Source: Ampelocalamus luodianensis
Taxonomy: Eukaryota; Streptophyta; Magnoliopsida; Poales; Poaceae
Reading direction: 5' to 3'
Assembly (NCBI GenBank): GCA_036346255.1
Contig: CM070639.1
Coordinates: forward strand, 7,388,001 to 7,452,000
Length of the DNA stretch: 64,000 nucleotides
The notes beneath the pieces are model-generated. The model made no database searches. It had not been told where the DNA came from and worked only from the letters and a program-made list of their open reading frames with translations. Numbering within the stretch: position 1 is the stretch's first letter; every line of letters begins with the position of its first letter. A program made the translations under genes and the position numbers. Shown here in pieces: positions 55,346-64,000 of this stretch.

Positions 55346-56959
55346 TGAAGGGATACGGATAGGCTACGATAGCAACAATTCAAAATTTCTACCACGTAAA
55401 TCAGGATGCCAAGCAAGTAGATGATCATAGATCATTACCACCAGACGCGCAATGCAACGAAAGAAGAGTCGGAGCAGCCTAGTCCAACGAATTGCACGTC
55501 GATGTAGTGGTCGTAGTCGATCGTCTAGCGCCCTCGTGAGTCGATCGTCTCCTCCAGCAGCCTCTGAAGTTCCTTGTGAAGATTGCGGGTCATCCTCAAG
55601 CGCAACAGCAACCGCAGTAGCGCCTCTACGGTATCCACACGTCCAGGGCAGAAACAACCGAATGCCAGTGTGCTAGCACCAAGTCGCACGGTGGGGATCT
55701 CTTAGGAAGATGGTGGCTAGGGTTTCGGTGAGTAACTCACGTCGCTCACGTGTCCCCTCCTCCCTTTTTTCCAACAGCCTCAAGCATCTCCTTATATAGT
55801 GCCCGTGCCGGATCCTATCCGAACACGTTATACGAATCGTATCCGTACTGGTCTGTTCTAACCCCTTAAGTGTGTGACCCGTTAGGTTCATGTGTATTTC
55901 GGTTGTAACTCGGAAACTCTTTTTCGATCACGAGTCGTTATCGGCACCTAGCAGGACATAACGATTCCCGAATACACACGAATTATATTGAACGAACCTT
56001 AATAAAATATGATCTATAACTAGGTCCTCATCACTTATGACCAGATCATATCTCTATACGATCAATTCATATTTGGTCATGACCGATTCGTAACTCCTTA
56101 CGACCGTGTTCGACCAAAGTGTGATTCGTTCGACCAATCTACTACTAGCTCAGATCTCCATACGACTAGTCCAAATTCAATGCATGTGATCGAACTAAGT
56201 GACCTACTCGAGTATTCTCCTTTGCCTCACGATATCTGGTTGAACTCCAGGTGAGATATATGTCATCTATGGACTGTTCAATACTTTCTCAATCGAGTAT
56301 CGGATAACCTTATGTGGTCGAACTCTTCGACCACGAATGGCATGGCCATGCACTTTCTTTATTCAACCACTTCGAGGGGCCCAGAGATATCTCTCTTGTT
56401 ATGTTAGGAGGGGCAAATCCCATATTCGACCAGACACATCCTTTCACATGTTTTATAGCATACCCGAAAGCTACCTTTATAACTACCCAGCTACGAGTAG
56501 CGTTTAGCAACCCCTAAGAGTGCTATTACACATGTAGGGGACCATGCTGATCTCAGGTCTAAGGATTATACATCATCATTGCTTGAGACCAGCTAATGAC
56601 ATATAGAATCATAACAATCTCAATAGTGTCTCAAGGTGGGTCTATCCAACCCCATGTTCTCTAACATGTATTCACATTATTGATTCGATATCCCTATATC
56701 CATGACCGGTGAAACGTGGTCATCAATCAATACATGTTCTGGTCGTAGAATCACTGGTGTTCCAACCAGTGACATTCGACCAGGGATACTTTTAGAATGA
56801 TATCATATAAGTTAAAGAGTTTCACCAATAAGTCACATACTCATTGATCTATATAACTGATGATTCATTCAAGGAACAGAATAACATTTATTCAATAACT
56901 TATAAACATAGACGTGATACAATCATCTCTATGATTGCCTATTGGGCATAACACCAACA
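55346..56959 (-). mobile_element. Angela/BARE-like copia solo LTR in LINE ORF1
   Basis: On the minus strand it starts TGTTGGTGTTATGCCCAATA and ends TATCCCTTCA, 1614 bp. The start resembles the TGTTGG...ATGCCC head of grass Angela/BARE LTRs. A TATATAAGG box sits near 55795. The target CTTGC/CTTGT (55341-55345; 56960-56964) is duplicated with one change. When the LTR is removed, ORF1 reads on through EEAL|DYL. Confidence 0.85.
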
Positions 56960-58840
56960 ACAAGAGCTTCTTCGGTGAGGCTTGTACCTTGCGGTAGCGT
57001 GCCGAGCTTGTGGGCGAGGGTATCTTGCGCCCTTTGCAACATGGTCCTCGTGCGCCTTTTCTGCGCTCGACGTGAACTGCGGAAAACGTTAGAGAGATCA
57101 AAGAGCCTAGCCGTCCTTCGCTGGTGCTGGTGTTGGCGTAGCAAGGATAGGCGCCGTGGACCTAGAGAAGAGCTGGCACTCCAGGATGTGGCCATGACTT
57201 TCATGTCGATCCATGTCATGGTCTAGATCGAGGTGGCCTATGTCGCTATGGAGACCAAGGTGCCCAGTCGCGCCACCTATGTCGTGTTGGTGTGGTGCGT
57301 TGTTGATTCTGACTGGCGCATGACGACTGGGAAGGGGAGAGTCGGCCGGTGCGCCAAGGTCAAGGTGGACACCGTCAGAGCCAATAGGCTCCATGTGGAC
57401 AACGACGTCTTGTATCTGGGTTGCGTGATAGTGGGTCGTTTCTTTGGCCAGGGGTTCCTTATTTGCCAGCTGTAGAGTGATGCTAGGGTCCCCCGTGTCA
57501 TCTTGATAGCCTTCGGAATGGTTCCATTGACAGCATCACTGGCAACGTCGGGAGCACCTCTGGCCCCTTTTGATGCCTAGAGAGCTGATGTAAGCTGGAG
57601 CATTGTAGTCGGCGAGGATGTGTCTTGTGTCGGTTGATCCGAGACCAAGCCTAGCCTACCAGCCACTTCGCACGTCGCCTGGATGTACGCCTCCACCTTG
57701 CGCAGCCAGTCTGCACAGACATCCTCAAAGGAGCATGTTTGTGGAGGCAGAGGCTCGGTTCCCTTGACGGGTTGTCAAGGACTTCGTGAAGTACCTCCCT
57801 CAGTTGATTAGCATAGGCTGAGAAAAGGTCTTGTAGAGTTATGTCAGTTCTTACCTTGATCTCTTCCATTGTAGGTTTGGGGAAGGCGAAGTATTCCAAG
57901 CCAGTTGCAAGTGACCCAGCACGGGCCAGCCCACCCACCGACGTGGCACAGCAGTGCTTCCTATCTCTATAGTAGTCATACACATGGCTGCACCGGGGTG
58001 ACTGATCGCTGTCGGAGCTTAGCCTTAGCTTGCTGCCGCCTGAGTTGGGCTGCCTAGGCGCATGGCGGCTGTTGCGGTTGTTGCGGCCATCGTTGTCATC
58101 GTCGTTCCCATCTTCCTTATGCCTCGGGTTGAAGCATGACGGGTGTTCGTCGTGGGCTGAGCTGCGTCGTGGTTGGCGGTAGCTGCAAACACCATCGTGG
58201 TCTCCTTCCATCTAGTTTCCTCCATCGTCCTCTTGGTGTCGGGGCCCCCTTTGGACTCCAGCATGACATCAACGGTCCTGAGATTCCAATGAAGCCTTAT
58301 AGTGATTGGCTCGTAGGGGACCATGTATGTGCTTGTGATGAAGTCGTCGAGGGGCGCTGAGGTGTGGTCCTCGATGTAGTCCAAATAAACGTCGACTCAG
58401 AAGGTCAGGCTGTGCTTCCACTAGCTCAGGAGGCAAGAGCTCACCTCAGCCATGGGAGGTCGGCCATCGTTGCCTCGGTTGTCAAAGGTGATCCATACCA
58501 CCTTGGCGATGGTACTTGGGTTGGCCGGCCAGGCCCAAAGGTTGAGTGTTCTGGTGTCCTCCCTACTCGCCGCAATGCCTTCAAGGCACTGAAGGGAACA
58601 TTTGCGGCCGGTGATGCGTTCTGCTAGTTTCATCCTTTAGGCGTGCACCAAGATCCCTTCTAGGCAAAGACGTACTGAGAAGAAGATGGCCGCCCCGATA
58701 GCATAGCTAACGGAGCGCCAGGGGCGGACGTGTATCTCTAGACCTTCATGATTGAATTTGCAAGCATCGCGGACTCTGTCCCGATGTGACTTTCACTCGA
58801 ACTTGACAAGGAAGCCTTCTGGGTGGTGGTGGGTCACGGC

Positions 58841-60383
58841 TGTAGGATCAAGGATAACCGACTAGAGGGGGGGTGAATAGGAGGTTTTTAAACTTTTAAG
58901 CAATTTAATGAGATAAGTCAATTAACAACTTAGTCTAAACAAGTTATACTTCTAGCTAAGCAATACATGCACAAAGACCAAACTAGAAATATAAATGCGG
59001 AAGAGTAAAGACTAGAAATAACCACAATGAGTCAACGATGTTTTCCCGTGGTATCGAAGACTTGTCGGTCTTCACTAGTCCACGTTGAGGGAGCTTGAAC
59101 CAATCAAGCCGGCTCCACGTATTAAGCCTTTCCTCGATCACTATTAGTTGTTCTTCCTCCACTCCGGAGATGGTGAACACCAAACCACTCACAATTTAGG
59201 TGCCGGGCCTCTTCACAATCTTCTTGAAGAGATCACCATGCAACCACCGCCAAGCCGTCTAGGAGTTTGGCAAAACTCCAAGAGTAACAAATCAAAGACC
59301 TTCGCTTGACAACACTCAAGTGCAAGAGGATCAACTAGAATGATGAATGCACTTAAATGAGCTCAACAACCTCCCAATGAGTGAACAAAAAAATTTGAGG
59401 AGTTGAAAGAATGCACAAGGCTCAAAGGATGTTAAATGTAGTCTAGCTCAGTGTCCTTGAGCAGGTGGGGGAGTATTTATACACCCCAACAAAAATTATA
59501 ACCGTTGGAGAAGAAAACTCCAATTTTCAGCCACGAGCGGTACTACCGCCATGTATCGGGCGGTACTACCACACTTCTCCAACCACCTCTGTAACGGCTA
59601 TAACAGAGGCATTAAATGACCTGACATAGCCGTTTTAACTTGCATTGCGGTACTACCGTCAACAGGCTAACGGTATTACCAGAGCGGTCATACATAAAGT
59701 GAGTGCGGTACTACCGTTTTCAAGAGAGACAAAAGGTGCGTCTTTGGAAAAAACATACCGCCAAGTAACGATCGGAATAACCGGCGTGCGGTACTTCCGC
59801 TTAATAAATGCGGTACTACCGTAGTCCAGTCATACCGCGTGAATACTTGCGGTACTACCGCGCTGAGGGTTTGGCACCAAAAACATAAAAAGGGTCTCTC
59901 TGTAAAAACATACCGCCAAGTAACAATCGGAACAACCGGGTTGCGGTAGTACCGCACTACAAGCCCGGTCATACCGTGGAGCGGTAGTACCGCAAGTTCA
60001 ATGCCGGTACTACCGATTATCCTGACAAAACGGACTTGGCAAAGATAAAAGCACTCCAAATGCATGCATGATCCTAGATTGATCCATAAAGCACAAGAAC
60101 ATGCTATCAAACTACTAGTCATGATCCCTCTTAATAGTACGACATTTAACCTATAATCCGGTCTTCCAACCATATTTCCTAAGACCGGTAAAAGATTTCT
60201 AATCTACTTGTACCTTGACTTTGATCCAATTTGATCTTCATGATATCCTTTAGCATGCAGCTTCACGATCATACTTACCATTTGGACTTAACCTTACAAA
60301 TGCTCAATCACACACATTAGTCCAATTATCACATATTATCATAAATTACCAAAACCAATTTTTAGGGGCCTAGATGCTTTTCA
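58841..60383. mobile_element. Solo LTR with palindromic GCGGTACTACCGC repeats
   Basis: It runs TGTAGGATCAAGGATAACC to GATGCTTTTCA (1543 bp) with a perfect ACGGC duplication (58836-58840; 60384-60388). No PBS or coding region is attached. Between 59527 and 60016 about ten copies of a GCGGTACTACCGC-like palindrome occur. Orientation is not certain. It disrupts the DUF4283 domain of the LINE. Confidence 0.85.
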
Positions 60384-61129
60384 ACGGCCACCATGGAGCA
60401 TCGGAGGCCTAAGCGGCCGGCAGCATCGCCGGCAACCTGCTTTTCTTGAACGACGAAGCCTCCCTCTAGTACCCAGGCAACCAAGGTGGTCGCCTCCCGG
60501 TCAGCGTGATCTCTATTGAGTTGGGGAGTGTTGTTGATGACACATTAGTCTTCCTCTGGCCGAGTATCAGGGGCGCCAAGGAAAATCATGGCCATCACTA
60601 GTCCTTTCCCAGGCGCGATTGGCTTGAGTGTAGGATGCGGAGGCCGATTGCTTTCGGGGAGAGGGGTTCAGATTCGAGGCAGTGGAGGGGGAAGCTGACA
60701 GGGTCTTTGTGTGTAGGTGCTTGCGCGGTGGCCGCTTCTGAGGCAGAGAATGCACTTAATTGGGTCTTGGCACTCAAACACTTTGTGGTCTCTTGCTAAA
60801 CAATTGGAACACTTACCCCTCGTCTTGTTGAGGAAGAGGTGGCGCGCTGCATTAGAGGTGGTCTTGAAGGCTTAGCGCTGGCGTAGGGCTCGAAGTCTTA
60901 ATGGGTCGGCGCGGCATCCATCCCGACGCCACCAGAATGGCTTCATAACTTTCTTCCAACCATCTTCCTTCCTGGAATCGTCGGCTTTGCTCGGCGGATT
61001 GAATGCCATTGGGGGCTCTCTTGCATGGCCAAGCAAATCATTCGGGGATGTGCCGATGGGACAGGCGCTAGGCTAGCTTAGCAACTGATGGGGATGGGGG
61101 TGACGAGAGTGAGCTTTGAATGTCTTTTC

Positions 61130-62797
61130 TGTAATACCCCGTTTTGCTTTAGAGTGGATAATTGATTTAGAGAATAGAATTAAAAAGGGTTTAGAGGGGG
61201 GGTTCACTTAAGGTGGAAAAGAGCTTTGATCATGTCAATCCCGTATTTTAAAGTCTAATATTTTGTTTCAATTTGTATGTATGCATTGCTTAATTTGTGT
61301 TAAATTGATTAGTTAAATCGTAGTGCATATCCTGTAGGCAAAATATTGATCTCTACTACAGAGCCTAGGTTATTTCTTTGTGATTAGAGGTCTGGATGAT
61401 CTCTTGTCACTTAGTAGATCCGAGTCAAATTGCTTAGACATGCTTAGTATCGGTAGAAATGGGCGTTATCGACTTAGTCGGTAACCTTGATCACACAAAA
61501 TTTTCTATAACTTTATATTTCAAAGATTCTGCTATGTCTAATTGCAAAACTAAAAATGAAAACAAAAAAATGATTTAGACGCGCACAATGGTAAGATTGG
61601 TGTGATCTTTTGGGTGTGGTCGAAAGGTGCCGGGTCAGTTAAGGACCGAACATCTTGTGAGTGAATTTTTATCCAGCATTTCGGCGTGCTAACCACACTA
61701 GAGTATATGGGACCTCTCTTGACCTAGTACTTTGGCGTGTATTGGCTCGGTCGCAGGAGGTCGCGGGAGGATGGTGTAGGGAGCATGGTAGTTGTCCAAA
61801 AGCTTTATCCTGAGTGGGTAGTTGTCTTTCGGCTTTACCATGTAAGCGTATGGATTTCTATCCATACGAGCGGCTCGTAGTTAATACACAATATTGGAAA
61901 AAGTCTCGTAGGACTTAGCCAGTGCGACATACCTTCTAAGTGTGCTTTGGCTTAAAGGCGATGCAAGTGTGGATGTCGATGGTACACCTGCGGGTTAAAA
62001 ACTATTCGAATAGCCTCGTCTAGGTGATGGACACGCTGGGTAAGCTTTTCAAGAGTTAGACTACAACCTTTTAAAATTAAAACTTGCGAGGTGGTAACGA
62101 ATATGGGGATTCGTGCTATATTGTGGTGACTATTGGGATAGTCACTTCTAGGTGGTTACTTGTATCTATCTTTATTTCGTGATTATTTCAACGATAAAAA
62201 TGAATTGCAAACTTGCCTTTAAATCAGTATTACATTATTGCAAACAAATCTAGCTTTGTGCAAATGAAACATATGGCCTCCACCAAATAAGCTTTGCATG
62301 TAGCATATGAGCAGTGCCGCTAGTTCACACGTCGATCTTGCGGGTACAAAGACAATCTTTGTACTCGGTTGCTTTGCTTAATGTTTTGGTTGCGAGAGGA
62401 AGAAGGTGAGCCCCAAGGGCCTCACTTACGTGAGTCATGTTGCCGTTTCGTGGGCGACTAGACTTGGCGGTCCTGTCGGATGCCTTGTGGGTTGGAGGCA
62501 CGCGATTGGCTTTGTTTATAGCCATCTTATGGCACTTTGCTTCATTATCGTTCTTGTCTATTTGTGTATCTTGTGGCACAGCCGCTATATGCGTAATAAC
62601 TCTACTATTTGTTTATCTTCCGTTTGGTAGTGTGGTGTTTGGGCTCTATGTTTGGAATGGAGTTGATGTCTAATCTTGTAGCAGGGTGTATATCGCTTTA
62701 GGAAGTATACATATCTCGAGGATCAATTTATTTGATTTGTGATGCTAGGACCGTGGTTGGTTAAGCATTACAAGCCAAATAAATTGGGGTCCTCACA
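61130..62797 (+). mobile_element. Gypsy-type LTR (solo or remnant)
   Basis: It starts TGTAATACCCCG and ends GGGTCCTCACA, 1668 bp. The stretch AAACTATTCGAATAGCC and the following GGACACGCT...AGTTAGAC resemble 35296-35360 of the 3.4-kb gypsy LTR, so the families are related. The flanks (TTTTC left, GTGCC right) do not match and no PBS follows, so one side was probably rearranged after insertion. Confidence 0.65.
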
Positions 62798-63948
62798 GTG
62801 CCCGTGCCGGATCCTATCCAAACACGTTATACGAATCGTATCCGTACTGGTATGTTCTAACCCCTTAAGTGTGTGACCCGTTAGGTTCATGTGTATTTCG
62901 GTTGTGACTCGGAAACTCTTTTCCGATCACGAGTCGTTATCGACACCTAGCAGGACATAACGATTCCCGAATACACACGAATTATATTGAACGAACCTTA
63001 ATAAAATATGATCTATAACTAGGTCCTCATCACTTATGACCAGATCATATCTCTATACGATCAATTCATATTTGGTCATGACCAGTTCGTAACTCCTTAC
63101 GACCAGATTACGACCAAAGTGTGATTTCGTTCGACTAATCTACTACTAACTCGTATCTCCATACGACTAGTCTGTAACTGATCGAACTAAGTGACCTACT
63201 CGAGTATTCTCCCTTTGCCTCACGATATCTGGTTGAACTCCAGGTGAGATATATGTCATCTATGGACTGTTCAATACTTTCTCAATCGAGTATCGGATAA
63301 CCTTATGTGGTCGAACTCTTCGACCACGAATGGCATGGCCATGCACTTTCTTTATTCAACCACTTCGAGGGGGCCCAGAGATATCTCTCTTGTTATGTTA
63401 GGAGGGGCAAATCCCATATTCGACCAGTCACATCCTTTCACATGTTTTATAGCATACCCGAAAGCTACCTTTATAACTACCCATCTACGAGTAGCGTTTA
63501 GCAACCCTAAGAGTGCTATTACATGTAGGGACCATGTTGATCTCGGTCTAAGGATTATACATCATCATTGCTTGAGACCAGCTAATGACATATAGAATCA
63601 TAACAATCTCAATAGTGTCTCAAGGTGGGTCTATCCAACCCCATGTTCTCTAACATGTATTCACATTATTGATTCGATATCCCTATATCCATGACCGGTG
63701 AAACGTGGTCATCAATCAATACATGTTCTGGTCGTAGAATCACTGGTGTTCCAACCAGTGACATTCGACCAGGGATACTTTTAGAATGATATCATATAAG
63801 TTAAAGAGTTTCACCAATAAGTAACATACTCATTGATCTATATAACTGATGATTCATTCAAGGAACAGAATAACATTTATTCAATAACTTATAAACATAG
63901 ACGTGATACAATCATCTCTATGATTGCCTATTGGGCATAACACCAACA
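62798..63948 (-). mobile_element. Second copy of the Angela-like LTR, truncated
   Basis: It matches 55799-56959 almost base for base (offset 6999 falling to 6989, so a few small indels). It begins abruptly at the gypsy LTR edge and keeps the 5' LTR terminus at 63948. Confidence 0.9.
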
Positions 63949-64000
63949 ACAAGAGCTTCTTCGGTGAGGCTTGTACCTTGCGGTAGCGTGCCGAGCTTGT
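63949..64000 (-). pseudogene. LINE ORF1 fragment, second copy (runs off the window)
   Basis: Identical to 56960-57011 where compared: the same LINE codons (LGTLPQGTSLTEEAL) next to the same LTR terminus. It continues past the window end. Confidence 0.8.

Larger units (their letters stand above)
55190..61009 (-). pseudogene. LINE ORF1 (zinc knuckle + DUF4283), interrupted
   Basis: ATG 61009 gives MAFNPPSKADDSRKEDGWKK. A CCHC knuckle follows (CSNCLARDHKVFEC, about 60810) and a second lacks its final Cys (CILCLRSGHRASTY). After the solo LTR at 58841-60383 the DUF4283 RNA-binding domain resumes: EGFLVKFE, then a stop, HRDRVRDACKFNHEGLEIHV and RPWRSVSYAIGAAIFF, CLEGIL, RITGRKCSLQCLEGI. The far end, after the second LTR, reads DYLWMFDGPLSQETITALSC and IDHGRHDMLDLEG to TAG 55192-55190. 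In-frame stops (about 58795, 58635) show it is dead. ORF1 proteins coat LINE RNA. Confidence 0.75.
53420..61129 (-). mobile_element. LINE (non-LTR retrotransposon), 3'-truncated, split by two solo LTRs
   Basis: On the minus strand the order is a short 5' UTR (61129-61010), ORF1 (61009-55190) and ORF2 (54729 to about 53420). ORF2 has the endonuclease and linker but stops before reverse transcriptase. Solo LTRs at 58841-60383 and 55346-56959 lie inside ORF1. The 3' loss is unusual, because LINEs are mostly truncated at their 5' end; a later deletion is likely. Confidence 0.8.

Noticed and set aside
59527..60016. Possible CRISPR array
   Set aside because: Repeats are degenerate, irregularly spaced palindromes inside a plant LTR; there are no regular spacers or cas genes.

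Overview
This is plant nuclear DNA and almost certainly from a grass, most likely rice (Oryza) or a close relative. The evidence is spliced genes with GT-AG introns, GC-rich first exons, a plant-type tRNA-Gly, and a dense load of grass transposon classes: CACTA, MULE, Ty3/gypsy and Ty1/copia LTR elements, a DUF4283-type LINE and MITEs. The species call is inference, since no search was possible.

Gene islands. The left island (1-13.1 kb) holds a TrhO-like rhodanese fused to an FSH-type serine hydrolase (minus) and, divergently, a nuclear gene for plastid ribosomal protein bS6 (plus). They share a 269-bp promoter with five site II (TGGGCY) motifs. A tRNA-Gly(TCC), a frameshifted F-box pseudogene and a two-exon glycerol-3-phosphate acyltransferase (GPAT, minus) follow. 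The right island (45.6-53.0 kb) holds prefoldin subunit 3 (minus, six exons) and a three-exon gene (minus) built from two tandem copia-Pol beta-barrel domains whose protease active sites are lost. That last gene is the best candidate here for something undescribed, a possibly domesticated retroelement protein.

Repeat blocks. From 15.2 to 20.4 kb a copia-like LTR is split by a CACTA element (15477-20223, TSD AGT) that captured an intron-bearing F-box/MYND gene fragment and a second unknown ORF. From 20607 to 37602 a single gypsy solo LTR (TSD TAGAA) is cut into pieces by three later insertions: a solo LTR of its own family (TSD TGCCA), a gag-only LTR retrotransposon (26804-32227), and an inverted, truncated same-family element with a broken gag. 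A 5.8-kb MULE follows (37745-43529). It carries a decayed transposase with the first catalytic Asp changed to Asn and a second gene of GRF-zinc-finger type. From 53.4 kb to the end is a LINE whose ORF1 is interrupted by two solo LTRs. Removing each LTR restores the ORF1 reading frame. Part of this LINE plus one LTR recurs at 62.8-64 kb, showing a segmental duplication.

Functionally, the host genes are unrelated housekeeping or metabolic genes: a probable tRNA wobble modification protein, plastid translation, lipid-polyester synthesis and tubulin/actin folding. They do not form a pathway. Exon boundaries were placed by hand from splice sites and reading-frame continuity. Family names come from recognised motifs.
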